A stretch of DNA of 41,421 nucleotides from Ruminococcaceae bacterium UBA3451 (GCA_002378845.1 DFRY01000043.1:115419-156839); one strand, 5' to 3'; positions 16,525-24,476 are shown, counted from the first letter of the stretch. A program made the numbers and translations. The notes: generated from the letters alone by a model not told the origin.

Positions 16525-17415
16525 TTATAAACACCCGCCGGATTCGTATTCCAAAAACTTTTTCCGGTACTGGTACGGTGAAAGGCCCATTTTGGCCCTG
16601 AATTGCCGAAGAAAGGTGTTTACACTGTCGTACCCCACCTGTAAGGCAAGCTCCGTAATGCTGATTGAGGAGGTTTCCAGTATTCCGACCGCTTTGGTAA
16701 TGCGCACCGAATCAATATAATTTTTCATATGAACGCCGAAACAGGTAATAAACGCCTTGCTGATGGTATTCGGCTGCAAATAAAATTTGGAGCTAAGCTC
16801 ACGCAGGCTCAGGTTTCCCGCATAATTCAAGTCAATATAACTTTTAATTTCCAGCATGGCCTGATAAGTACGGTTTGCGGTTCGGTCCCGTTTTTCGTAA
16901 CCCAGGCGGCGATTTAAAAAGATTGTCAGCTGCAGAAGCAGCGCATACACAAGGTCGGAACTGCTGCTCTGAACCTGCGTCGTTTCTTCCCCGATTTGCA
17001 GAAAAAGGGAGCGAATCTGTTCATATTCCTCCCCCGTCAAATGTTTCAGCTTGCTGAAATCGGCCGGAGCAGGCGTGCGGTAGACATTGGCGTATTCGTT
17101 TAAAATGGGGAGGGCTTCCAAAAAAGCGGGAAGAACCGTCAGTCCGTACCGGACAAACGGGAAATCCGTAATCACCCGATAATGCGGATCCATTGCACCG
17201 ATTATCAGCAGATCGTGTTCCCGAATGGAATAAACTTCGTTGTTTATGGTGTAATCGGCCCCTCCCTGCACAACCAAAAGCAGTTCGCAGGAACCGTGCA
17301 CATGGTTCATAAAATTTTCCCGGTTTTCCCCGGTATAGCTTAAATAAATGTTTCTTTCATTGATTGCCGCCCAATGCTCCGCTTCGTCGTACCCGTTTAC
17401 CTCAATCTCTTTCAA
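16525..17415 (-). CDS. AraC family transcriptional regulator with cupin-type sensor domain
   Basis: A 296-residue regulator. The N-terminal half (about 30–130) resembles the sugar-binding cupin of AraC proteins (NHVHGSCELLLVVQGGADYTINNEVYSIREHDLLII). The C-terminal about 100 residues form the double helix-turn-helix (LRELSSKFYLQPNTISKAF; ITELALQVGYDSVNTFLRQFRAKMGLSPYQYRKKF). The start codon is TTG at 17415, chosen because GGAGGTG lies seven bases upstream; no ATG is near. It is transcribed from its own promoter and precedes the mannonate-dehydratase-like gene, its most likely target. The two inverted repeats between the genes are candidate binding sites. Confidence 0.94.
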   Translation of the reverse strand: MKEIEVNGYDEAEHWAAINERNIYLSYTGENRENFMNHVHGSCELLLVVQGGADYTINNEVYSIREHDLLIIGAMDPHYRVITDFPFVRYGLTVLPAFLEALPILNEYANVYRTPAPADFSKLKHLTGEEYEQIRSLFLQIGEETTQVQSSSSDLVYALLLQLTIFLNRRLGYEKRDRTANRTYQAMLEIKSYIDLNYAGNLSLRELSSKFYLQPNTISKAFITCFGVHMKNYIDSVRITKAVGILETSSISITELALQVGYDSVNTFLRQFRAKMGLSPYQYRKKFLEYESGGCL

Positions 17416-17487
17416 CGTACCACACCTCCGTTTCGAATCCGATGAAAAATCCGTTCCCTATTGTTACCAACGTTATTTTATTATTAC

Positions 17488-17516
17488 AGTATCACAGATT
17501 TTACGCTTTTTAACAA
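17488..17516 (-). promoter_or_regulatory. Promoter of the AraC gene
   Basis: TTGTTA (17511–17516) and GATACT (17488–17493) are 17 bases apart on the minus strand, and TG precedes the -10 (extended type). The leader to the TTG start is about 65 bases. Confidence 0.6.
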
Positions 17517-17585
17517 TCCGGAAAGCAGATTAAAGCCGAACAGTCCGTCTGTCGGCAGCTTGAAACCCATTCTGCTGTTTTTCTA

Positions 17586-17615
17586 TAGAAAAAAAGGGCA
17601 GGATTCATCCTGCCC
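17586..17615 (-). terminator. Second terminator downstream of tRNA-Arg
   Basis: A 9-bp stem GGGCAGGAT/ATCCTGCCC with a 2-base loop is followed on the minus strand by a run of T. It backs up the terminator next to the tRNA and insulates the AraC promoter. Confidence 0.85.
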
Positions 17616-17651
17616 CTGACTTTTGTGCACTTATGGTAAACGTATCAGTAT

Positions 17652-17688
17652 AAAAAAACAGGACAAGCGTTATGCTTGTCCTGTTTTT
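17652..17688 (-). terminator. Terminator directly behind tRNA-Arg
   Basis: A perfect 15-bp stem built on ACAGGACAAGC/GCTTGTCCTGT, with a 5-base loop and a T-rich tail on the minus strand. The stem begins at the last base of the tRNA CCA end, so the tRNA is a single-gene transcript. Confidence 0.93.
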
Positions 17689-17764
17689 GGCGCGCCCGAA
17701 GGGATTCGAACCCCTGACCTTCTGATTCGTAGTCAGACACTCTATCCAGCTGAGCTACGAGCGC
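17688..17764 (-). tRNA. tRNA-Arg (anticodon ACG)
   Basis: A 77-base tRNA on the minus strand. The acceptor stem GCGCTCG pairs with CGGGCGC (one G·U), then discriminator G and an encoded CCA. The D arm is GTAGCTCAGCTGGATAGAG. The anticodon arm TCTGA-CTACGAA-TCAGA gives anticodon ACG, and the T arm contains GGTTCGAATCC. ACG is expected to be edited to ICG and read CGU, CGC and CGA. Confidence 0.97.
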
Positions 17765-17880
17765 ATATTTTGCCGTCTTATGTGACAGCTTTACTATTAT
17801 ATTAGATATCCGGACAAAAGTCAAGTTTTTTTCTTGGAATCAGGTGAAAATTAATTTCGGCTGAAAAACGCAGGAAAACC

Positions 17881-17910
17881 GGGGAGGGCAGCCGTTTTGG
17901 CGCCCTCTCC
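17881..17910 (-). terminator. Possible terminator after the sigma-factor operon
   Basis: A GAGGGC/GCCCTC stem, extendable by GGA/TCC with a bulge, carries a 12-base loop and is followed by GGTTTTCC on the minus strand. It lies 15 bases past the stop codon. The T tract is weak. Confidence 0.5.
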
Positions 17911-17924
17911 GCGCACAGTTTCGC

Positions 17925-18812
17925 TTACTTTACCATAGACAGCAAAACTTTTACAAATTCCTCCTGGGGAAGTCTTTTGGAAACAATGCGGTACCCCACG
18001 CCGTTATAAAGGAATTCGGCGTAATACAGGTCGTACGTTTCCGCTTTTCCGCTGTCCGCATCGGGAACATCCTGCATTTTTTCGTGCCCGACTGAAATTT
18101 CGTGCCCGTTAATATCGGATTTTTTCTGTTCCTTTGCCCGGTACAGCACGCAGTCACGCGGCAGCTTGCCTTTGGAAGCTTTCACCTCCAAGGAAGCAGC
18201 GGCCATGTCGCCCGGGTCGGCGTAATAGTAATACCCAATGTTATCGTACGCGACCGTCCCGTCATTATTCATAATAATGAACTGGGGCGCTGTGCCCGCT
18301 TCCTGTTCTGAATTGGCAAAAACCTCCGGCAGGTAACTTGGCCGCACATCTTTTCCCAGATAGTTTTCCACCTGTTCCTGCGTCCACTGTTCTTCATGTG
18401 TTTTTTCCGGGTCAAAGTACATTTTGGCACTGACCTGCGGCACGTCGGAATCAATAAAATTCAGCACGCCGTTTGTCAGCTGTACCACCGGCTTGTACTC
18501 ACCGTTTTTCAGTTCGGTTTTCATTTCCGGCTCCGCGGCGCTCAGCGGATTGGATTTTCTCATCAAACCGTTCGTCGGCGCAGTACTGTTCACCGGTGCC
18601 GTGCTGACCGGCTGCGGCTGCCCCTGATTCAGCAGTACCGCGGCTGCGGCAACAATTACAAGGCAAGCCGCCGCGGCCCCAAGTTTCATCCATTTTACTT
18701 GCTTCGTTTTGTATGGAATCAGGCTGGAATACATTTTATTTTTGGTATCGGCCAGAAGTTTTTCCTCCGGCCGTATCCGGGAAAACATTGTTTGATACGT
18801 TTGCCTAAACAT
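17925..18812 (-). CDS. Putative membrane anti-sigma factor / sigma-partner protein
   Basis: A 295-residue single-pass membrane protein that I cannot assign to a named family. A basic cytoplasmic N-terminus (1–42) is followed by one hydrophobic helix (about 43–62, rich in Ala and Val). A Ser/Thr/Pro-rich linker and a roughly 200-residue outer domain (from NGEYKPVVQLTNGVLNF) follow. The ATG at 18812 overlaps the end of the sigma-factor gene by eight bases and has AGGGG nine bases upstream; a TTG six bases earlier is less likely. Translational coupling and topology are typical of anti-sigma factors paired with ECF sigma factors in Clostridia. No zinc-binding ZAS motif (HxxxCxxC) is seen, so any anti-sigma action would use another fold. 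The role is inferred from position. Confidence 0.75.
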   Translation of the reverse strand: MFRQTYQTMFSRIRPEEKLLADTKNKMYSSLIPYKTKQVKWMKLGAAAACLVIVAAAAVLLNQGQPQPVSTAPVNSTAPTNGLMRKSNPLSAAEPEMKTELKNGEYKPVVQLTNGVLNFIDSDVPQVSAKMYFDPEKTHEEQWTQEQVENYLGKDVRPSYLPEVFANSEQEAGTAPQFIIMNNDGTVAYDNIGYYYYADPGDMAAASLEVKASKGKLPRDCVLYRAKEQKKSDINGHEISVGHEKMQDVPDADSGKAETYDLYYAEFLYNGVGYRIVSKRLPQEEFVKVLLSMVK

Positions 18813-19296
18813 AGTCAAAATCCCCTTTCAGCTTTGTTTTCAGCAAATTCCTCGCTCTGGTCAGTTGGGTTCTGACGGCGGACTCTTTCAGCCCGAGAAT
18901 GCGGCTGATTTGCGCCACCGGCATGTCTTCGTAATAAAACAGATGGATGACCGTGCGGTATTTTTTCGGCAGCTGCATCAGCGAATGGTAAACTTCGCTT
19001 TCCTCCGGCATTTCCAACGCCAGATTCTCGTCAAGCTCCACCGTATGGCGGAACCACGCGGAACTCCATATTTTTTTGCAGCAGTTAACGGTAACGCGAA
19101 TCAGCCACGCTTTTTCGTGTTCCTCAGATTCAAACGGTTTCGTTTCCTTCATATAACGCAGGAAAACCTCCTGAAATACGTCGTCCGCATCAATCTTATT
19201 CTGTGTCTGCGAATAGGCAAGCCGGTAAATCATATCGGCATACTGGTGAAAAACCCGCTCAATGTCATCGTCCGTACGCAACGATTTTTGAAGCAC
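18805..19296 (-). CDS. ECF-type RNA polymerase sigma factor
   Basis: A 163-residue sigma-70 family factor with only regions 2 and 4. Region 2 has DMIYRLAYSQTQNKIDADDVFQEVFLRYM (about 20–48). Region 4 has LPKKYRTVIHLFYYEDMPVAQISRILGLKESAVRTQLTRARNLLK (about 110–155). The GTG start at 19296 has GGGAGG seven bases upstream; an upstream in-frame ATG at 19314 would place that site inside the gene. A weak ECF-like promoter (TGTAGC at 19342–19347 and GGTATTC at 19318–19324) may allow autoregulation. The gene is coupled by overlap to a membrane protein that probably holds it inactive until a cell-surface signal. The regulon is unknown. Confidence 0.93.
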   Translation of the reverse strand: MLQKSLRTDDDIERVFHQYADMIYRLAYSQTQNKIDADDVFQEVFLRYMKETKPFESEEHEKAWLIRVTVNCCKKIWSSAWFRHTVELDENLALEMPEESEVYHSLMQLPKKYRTVIHLFYYEDMPVAQISRILGLKESAVRTQLTRARNLLKTKLKGDFDYV

Positions 19297-19372
19297 TGTG
19301 AACCCTCCCTTCATTGAGAATACCCCGCAGCCCGGCAAAAAGCTACAAAGGAAATAGAAATATTTTCCTGAA

Positions 19373-19408
19373 TAAAAATCACCCCCTCAAACAACTTGTC
19401 TGAGGGGG
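19373..19408 (-). terminator. Terminator after the P-loop ATPase gene
   Basis: An 8-bp stem CCCCCTCA/TGAGGGGG with an 11-base loop is followed on the minus strand by TGATTTTTATT. It separates the ATPase gene from the sigma-factor gene. Confidence 0.85.
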
Positions 19409-19420
19409 CACTCTGTTTCC

Positions 19421-20887
19421 TCATGAAATGGAACCGTTATTGTCCTTATTTACAATATTCAGTACCTTCCGGTAACTGGGGTGAATCACCCAGTCCTGGT
19501 TATAGTCCAGATTCAGGTCGCTTTCCAAAAGGTCCGGCCGGTCTTCAAAGCGCAGGTAACCGAATTTCACGTCGTTCAGCGAAATAAACCCGATGCGGTA
19601 CAGGAAATTGGCAACCTCCAGCGAAGACATAGGCGTTTCCTTGTTGTCAATGCACAGTTCCGGCATTTTTTGAATAATATTCCGGTCAATGCAATCGAGC
19701 AGCTCCTTTAATTTGTAGCTGCTGCATCCGGCGGAAAAGGCATGAATTACGCCGACCAGCTGGCTGCACTGGTGTTTATGCTCTTTATAAAGGTCGTTCA
19801 GCCGTAAATTGCCGTATTCGTACAGCGCGTCGTTAATATCGCGGATTTCAATGGTATCCCGGGAATTGTCGCTGGCACATTTCGCGGCAAGTTTACATAA
19901 TACGGTCGCCCAGCGCGGCCTTCCGGCGCTTAAAATATGTATCGGCCCCGACGGGTCCAGAAATTTGGTCCCCCATTTCAGTTTGCCGCCTTTAAACACC
20001 AAGCTGCTAATGTCCTGCTGCTTCATTCCCGGCAGGTAAGGCGGAAACCGCCCCGGGTATTTCCGGTCAAAATAGCTGAAAATTTTTTTGGTCAGAATAA
20101 GCCCGGTTTCCTGCCGGGTCCATTTCAAATCATACATGTACTGCTCGCATTTGTCCAAATCGTCGTCTTTCAGCAGATTCCATACATCGGAACGAGCCGA
20201 AGCGCGAATATAAAGTCCGTTTACATTGTTAACCAAATTGCGGCAGGCGGTAAAAAAAGAACTTACGTTCAGGATTTTCAGTTCGCTGTTCACAAAATTT
20301 GCGTCAATGTCGTCAATAAAAATCCAAACATTCCGGTCGGTATTGTTTTCAAACCGTTTTAAAAGCTCCTGCGAATTCGCCTGCGATTTCGCCGTCTGCT
20401 GAATTTCCAGATTGTTCATTTTCATGTGCAGCCGCTGTGTCAGCGCGCCGATAATGTTTCGCGGGCAAACCCCCGCCAGTTCAGAGCTTTCCACTAGCGT
20501 CATGGTGTCGTCGGTAAACGCGGCGCCGATTTTTGAGCCGATTTCCATATTGATTCGGGAACAGATGCGCTGCTGCCAGCCATTAATACACTCGTAGGAA
20601 TTGTGCTCACTTCCAATGGATTTGAGCGCAATAAGGTCGGAGGCCTTTACAAAGATAAAAAAATCCTCCTTGTCCGTCTCCTGATGAATCTGCATGGTGT
20701 ATTTCAGCAGCGCGGACTTTCCCACGCCTTTTCTGGACCGCACAAAAGCCAAATGTTTTTTGTCCGAATAAAATTTTGCGTCGAAATCTTTCTTTTCCAC
20801 AAAATAGGTTTTTAAAACCTCAACATCTTCATCCTCGCCGGCTTCGTTTCCAAATAGGTTCTCTGCATCACGTAAATCATCAATCAT
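19421..20887 (-). CDS. P-loop ATPase, resembling the Sll1717 family
   Basis: A 488-residue ATPase. The N-terminus has the LFGNEAGEDED...YFVEKKDF pattern I associate with Sll1717-type P-loop ATPases. Walker A is SRKGVGKSALL (51–61) and Walker B is VWIFIDDIDA (187–196). A putative sensor/arginine region follows (RASARSDVWNLLKDDDLDKCEQY), then GRPRW (RPRW near 330) and a C-terminal winged-helix-like part (about 380–470). There is no membrane segment. It stands alone, with its own promoter (20971–20999) and terminator. Relatives are often orphan genes and some AAA/STAND-like ATPases of this style serve in stress or phage defence, but no effector domain or partner gene is visible here. The family call is from memory of motifs; the function is not known. 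Confidence 0.75.
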   Translation of the reverse strand: MIDDLRDAENLFGNEAGEDEDVEVLKTYFVEKKDFDAKFYSDKKHLAFVRSRKGVGKSALLKYTMQIHQETDKEDFFIFVKASDLIALKSIGSEHNSYECINGWQQRICSRINMEIGSKIGAAFTDDTMTLVESSELAGVCPRNIIGALTQRLHMKMNNLEIQQTAKSQANSQELLKRFENNTDRNVWIFIDDIDANFVNSELKILNVSSFFTACRNLVNNVNGLYIRASARSDVWNLLKDDDLDKCEQYMYDLKWTRQETGLILTKKIFSYFDRKYPGRFPPYLPGMKQQDISSLVFKGGKLKWGTKFLDPSGPIHILSAGRPRWATVLCKLAAKCASDNSRDTIEIRDINDALYEYGNLRLNDLYKEHKHQCSQLVGVIHAFSAGCSSYKLKELLDCIDRNIIQKMPELCIDNKETPMSSLEVANFLYRIGFISLNDVKFGYLRFEDRPDLLESDLNLDYNQDWVIHPSYRKVLNIVNKDNNGSIS

Positions 20888-20970
20888 ATTCGCACACTCC
20901 TATGTTTAGGGCTGCCTCCGGATTTATTTTACGGCTGTAATTCAGGGTTTCCTATTTTCGAATTAGTTTT

Positions 20971-20999
20971 ATTATACTATTATATTTCTTTGCAATCAA
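20971..20999 (-). promoter_or_regulatory. Promoter of the P-loop ATPase gene
   Basis: TTGATT (20994–20999) and TATAAT (20971–20976) are 17 bases apart on the minus strand. The leader to the ATG is about 75 bases. The -35 directly abuts the upstream terminator tail. Confidence 0.82.
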
Positions 21000-21000
21000 C

Positions 21001-21042
21001 AAAAAAGAGCAGATATATGGGAAAGCCCCCGTATATTTGCTC
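21001..21042 (-). terminator. Terminator after the GGDEF gene
   Basis: An outer GAGCA/TGCTC stem, inner ATATA/TATAT and GGG/CCC pairs are followed on the minus strand by TTTTTTG. It insulates the diguanylate cyclase gene from the next promoter. Confidence 0.82.
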
Positions 21043-21092
21043 GTCAAATTCCATCAATTCTTGCAGAACCGCCCCAAAATCAAATTCGGATT

Positions 21093-22304
21093 TCAGCGGT
21101 ACGCCACAACAACCCGGTTTCTTCCTTTCTTTTTTGCCTCATACAGCGCATGGTCGGCGCAAAGCAGCAGTTTTGTGCGGTCCGTTTCCTCCATGTTATT
21201 ATGAACATAAAGCCCCACGCTAATGGTTACCACCGGGAAACTGCTGTTCTGGTTTGCGGGAAAAGGAATATTTTGCTCCCGCGCAATACGAACCAGCTCG
21301 TTTGCGGCGCTGACCGCCTCGTCCTCCCGCTTGTCCGGGAAAAGCACCAAAAATTCTTCGCCGCCGTACCGGCCGATTTTGCCCCCCTGCGCATTCACAT
21401 ATTTTTCTATGGCACAGGTCAGCTTTACCAGGCAGTTGTCGCCGGTAATATGGCCGTATGTATCGTTGTACAGCTTAAAATTATCAATATCGATCATCAT
21501 ACAGATTATGCTGCTGTGGCCGCCCGATGTAATTTCATTTAAGTACTCGATAATACTTTTACGGTTCGGAATTTTTGTCAGGTAATCGTTGTTTGCGTAA
21601 AATTCCAGCTTGCGGTTCTGGTCTTCCACCAGCTTGCGGTTCATGTACCAGCGGAATTTGGTACGGTTGTTCAAAATTAAAATTACACAGGCGGCAACCA
21701 CCATGAAAAACGGGTTTACCAGTTCCGCAAACGTAACGGTAATGCCCAGATGCGCGGTCAGAACCAAAACAAAGTATACCGCGTAGCTTACCCCGTTCAC
21801 AATACAGTGGCGCACCGGTTCCAGTTTAAAAACCACCGTATTAATAATCATGAGCTGAATAAACAGATAGGAGGAAAAGCCGTTGATTACGTCAAACGCG
21901 GAAAAGATGGCGCTCCAAATTCCTATTACAGCCACCATGGCCAGTTCCAGCACCATTAACCCCTTCACCGTATGTTTTTTTACAAGAAATGCAGTTAAAA
22001 AACACACGCTTGCCGCAATCATAGAGGTGTACATATAAATATATTGGGGGAAAAACGTACCCTTTTTAATAAAAGCGTTCGCAACGTAAAAAAACACCAT
22101 CAGGCTTTCCATCGCCAGAATCATAATTAAAATAACAATTGCGGGTACCCGGTTGCGTTCGGCGCAATCGGCGATAAACCCGCTGCGCGTTTCGGCGGAA
22201 GCCCCGTCGATTTGGTACCATGCAACCGGCAGTTTTTCCTTTATCTTTTTCCGTATGGATATGCCAAAGAATCCTTTTCCGTTTGTTCCGCTTGTTCCGC
22301 GCAT
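21093..22304 (-). CDS. Membrane diguanylate cyclase (GGDEF domain)
   Basis: A 403-residue protein that makes the second messenger cyclic di-GMP from two GTP. The N-terminal half holds about six hydrophobic segments (from about 54 to 212), an unclassified membrane sensor. The GGDEF domain (about 235–403) has NDYLTKIPNRKSI, the metal site MMIDIDNFKLYNDTYGHITGD and an intact active site GRYGGEEF (GGEEF at 314–318). No RxxD inhibitory site is present just upstream, so product inhibition may be absent. The ATG follows GAGGAG by eight bases. A near-consensus promoter and a terminator make it a single-gene unit; no partner EAL or PilZ gene is in the window. Confidence 0.95.
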   Translation of the reverse strand: MRGTSGTNGKGFFGISIRKKIKEKLPVAWYQIDGASAETRSGFIADCAERNRVPAIVILIMILAMESLMVFFYVANAFIKKGTFFPQYIYMYTSMIAASVCFLTAFLVKKHTVKGLMVLELAMVAVIGIWSAIFSAFDVINGFSSYLFIQLMIINTVVFKLEPVRHCIVNGVSYAVYFVLVLTAHLGITVTFAELVNPFFMVVAACVILILNNRTKFRWYMNRKLVEDQNRKLEFYANNDYLTKIPNRKSIIEYLNEITSGGHSSIICMMIDIDNFKLYNDTYGHITGDNCLVKLTCAIEKYVNAQGGKIGRYGGEEFLVLFPDKREDEAVSAANELVRIAREQNIPFPANQNSSFPVVTISVGLYVHNNMEETDRTKLLLCADHALYEAKKKGRNRVVVAYR

Positions 22305-22415
22305 AACGTCAGCTCCTCATTGGGATATGGTTTTCTAAGCAGGCCGCAGCGCTGCCGGAAATAATTCGGCATATCTCTCTTCGACTTTTTTACTGAAAAA
22401 TTTCCCTGTTGTATT

Positions 22416-22444
22416 ATTATACGTCCCTGCTCCCCATTCTTCAA
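22416..22444 (-). promoter_or_regulatory. Promoter of the diguanylate cyclase gene
   Basis: TTGAAG (22439–22444) and TATAAT (22416–22421) are 17 bases apart on the minus strand. The leader is about 105 bases; no riboswitch consensus was recognised in it. Confidence 0.82.
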
Positions 22445-22445
22445 T

Positions 22446-22478
22446 AGCAAACAAACGCGGGTTACCCCGCGTTTGTTA
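22446..22478 (-). terminator. Terminator overlapping the GH13 stop codon
   Basis: An 11-bp stem (AACAAACGCGG/CCGCGTTTGTT) with a 6-base loop begins within the stop codon of the GH13 gene and is followed by TGC after a T-rich arm. It lies directly against the GGDEF promoter. Confidence 0.75.
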
Positions 22479-24350
22479 TTGCGTAATATTCGTTTTTTCC
22501 GCCGGCTCCTCCAGCAGCAGCGCGGCACAGCTTTTCGGCTGTAGCACCAAAGCTTCGCCCGGCAGAGGGCCGATTAAGGCTGTGGCGTTACGCCACTCCT
22601 CCGAAACTGAAATGCTTCGCCGCTCTTCGCTTGCGTTAAACGCACAAAGCAGGCTCTGCCCGCCGCCGCGCCGAATGTATGCCATACAGCCGTCCGCGGC
22701 ATGTACCGGAATAAATTCGCCCTCTTTCAGCGCGGGGCATTGTGCGCGCAGGCGGCCGAGCGTTTGGTACCACGCAATCAATTCAGTCTCTTCTTCGCCC
22801 CAGGGGTAGCAGGCGCGGTTAAACGGGTCACGGTAGCCTTCCATTCCGGCCTCGTCCCCGTAATAAATGCACGGAACCCCCGGAAGAGTAAACTGCATCA
22901 GTGAAGCAAGGCGCATCCTGTTTAACCCGTACGCTCGGCTTTCTTTGGTCAGGCAGGCGGCCCCCTGCCACTCTCTGCCTCGGCAGCGAGCGGGTTCGCC
23001 CGCCAGTACCGTCATGGCGCGTTCCGTGTCATGGGTGCCAATGTGGTTCATCAGCAGCCGCGTTACCTGCGGCGGGTAATTTTCAAGAATATTCAAAATG
23101 GTTTCCATCATGTCCGCCGGGTTTGCCCCTGTCAAAAATCCCAGTACCGCGCTGCGGAACGGATAATTCATTACGCTGTCCAGCTGGTGACCCAGAAGGT
23201 ACCTGCGCCGGAACCCGTAAGCCATTTTATTGGAAGCATCCTCCCACACTTCGCCCAGAATCAGCGCGTCGCTGTTCTGCGCTTTCGCCGCGGCACGCAG
23301 GTTTTCCAGAAAGAAATCGGGCAGTTCGTCGGCAACGTCAAGCCGCCAGCCCGCCGCACCCGATTCAATCCACCTCTGAATAATACCGCCTGTGCCGTTA
23401 ATGTACTGGCTGTACTGCGGGTTGCGCTCGTTCACATTGGGCAGAGTTGTGAAGTTCCACCAGCATTCGTAATCGTTCGGCCATCTGCGAAAGCTGTACC
23501 ACGGGTAATAAGGGGATGACTGCGAATTGTACGCGCCGTCGTTCGGGTAGCGGCGCTCGCGGTTAAAATAAACGCTGTCGCTCCCCGTGTGATTGAACAC
23601 GCCGTCCAATAAAATGTGAATTCCAAGTTCTTTTGCCGCTTTGCATAAGTGCGTAAAATCTTCTTCCGTACCGAGCATCGGGTCGATTTTGGAATAATCC
23701 GCTGTGTTGTACCGATGGTTGGAATGGGCTTCAAAAATCGGATTGAAATAGATGCACGTCACACCCAGCGATTTCAGGTAATCGAGCTTTTCCTCCACCC
23801 CTTTTAAATCGCCGCCGTAATAATCCGTATTCGTAATTTTACCCTGTGCGTCCGGCTTCCAGTCCGGCTGTTCGTCCCAGGATTCATGCAGTTTCCGGTC
23901 GGTCGGAACGCCTTCCTTTTTCTGCCCGGAACGGAAAAAGCGGTCGGGAAAAATCTGATACATTACGCCGCCCGCAAGCCAGTCGGGCGTTTGAAAGCCG
24001 CGGTCATACACCGTTAGCTGCCAAAAACGGCCTGCTTCCAGCTTACCTTCCCCGCCGAAACCGCAGGTCAGGGTTTTTACGCCAAGGGATGTGTCGAGCC
24101 TGAAATAATAAAAATACAGTCCCGGTTTGGCGGGTGTAAAATGACATTCCCACCATTCGTCATTTTCCCCGTTCATTCCGCACCAGAACATGCCGTTGAC
24201 CTGTTCCTGCGCGGCGGCATCCGGCGCTATAATAAGCCTTGCCGCAGAACAGTGAAGCGAACGCGGCAGGGTGATTTTAAAATGTACGCGCGTGCCGTCC
24301 GCCACCGCGCCCGTGGGGCTGCGGTAAATCGGATTGCGGGAATTGAACAT
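22476..24350 (-). CDS. Alpha-amylase-family hydrolase (GH13, neopullulanase/cyclomaltodextrinase type)
   Basis: A 624-residue GH13 enzyme. The N-terminal beta-sandwich (1–110) resembles the CBM34-like domain of neopullulanases. The catalytic barrel starts at GGVMYQIFPDRFF (128–140). The four conserved regions are present: DGVFNHTG, GWRLDVADE (nucleophile Asp 338), ILGEVWED (acid/base Glu 367) and NHIGTHDTE (Asp 441). A C-terminal beta domain follows. There is no signal peptide, so it probably opens cyclic or branched maltodextrins in the cytoplasm. The ATG at 24350 follows GGAGG; a longer frame to 24428 would run through a non-coding repeat and was rejected. It lies behind glycogen phosphorylase and they probably work together in alpha-glucan breakdown. 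Confidence 0.93.
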   Translation of the reverse strand: MFNSRNPIYRSPTGAVADGTRVHFKITLPRSLHCSAARLIIAPDAAAQEQVNGMFWCGMNGENDEWWECHFTPAKPGLYFYYFRLDTSLGVKTLTCGFGGEGKLEAGRFWQLTVYDRGFQTPDWLAGGVMYQIFPDRFFRSGQKKEGVPTDRKLHESWDEQPDWKPDAQGKITNTDYYGGDLKGVEEKLDYLKSLGVTCIYFNPIFEAHSNHRYNTADYSKIDPMLGTEEDFTHLCKAAKELGIHILLDGVFNHTGSDSVYFNRERRYPNDGAYNSQSSPYYPWYSFRRWPNDYECWWNFTTLPNVNERNPQYSQYINGTGGIIQRWIESGAAGWRLDVADELPDFFLENLRAAAKAQNSDALILGEVWEDASNKMAYGFRRRYLLGHQLDSVMNYPFRSAVLGFLTGANPADMMETILNILENYPPQVTRLLMNHIGTHDTERAMTVLAGEPARCRGREWQGAACLTKESRAYGLNRMRLASLMQFTLPGVPCIYYGDEAGMEGYRDPFNRACYPWGEEETELIAWYQTLGRLRAQCPALKEGEFIPVHAADGCMAYIRRGGGQSLLCAFNASEERRSISVSEEWRNATALIGPLPGEALVLQPKSCAALLLEEPAEKTNITQ

Positions 24351-24375
24351 GAAACAGACCTCCAGAATGTTGCTT

Positions 24376-24472
24376 TTGTCCTCATGCCGAACAGGCACCG
24401 GCTTTCGATCTTGTACGAAAGTCGGCAAAGAACGCGAAAGGGGGATTTTGAACCCCGGCGAGGGGGCTCCGC
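24376..24472 (+). repeat. Dispersed structured repeat, copy 1 (truncated)
   Basis: About 97 bases matching copies at 30087 and 38388: CTCATGCC, a hairpin CCGGCTTTCG/CGAAAGTCGG, then CGCGAAAGGGGGATTTT and the CCCCGGCGAG core. The downstream arm (AAAATCCCCC) and tail of the other copies are missing. It lies opposite to the direction of glgP and the GH13 gene, filling most of the 126-base gap between them. Confidence 0.85.
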
Positions 24473-24476
24473 TTAA

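Noticed and set aside
17623..17805. A 60-residue frame containing GAPEGIRTPDLLIRSQTLYPAELRAH
   Set aside because: It is the antisense reading of the tRNA-Arg gene, a well-known false protein.
19421..20887. A multi-gene defence system around the P-loop ATPase
   Set aside because: Its neighbours are an ECF sigma pair and a GGDEF gene, each separated by terminators and promoters.
22305..22415. A cyclic di-GMP riboswitch in the leader of the GGDEF gene
   Set aside because: The conserved core sequences of known cyclic di-GMP riboswitches were not found.
22480..22498. A partial match to the TetR operator (AATATTCGTTT)
   Set aside because: It lies in the end of the GH13 coding region and lacks the second half of the palindrome.
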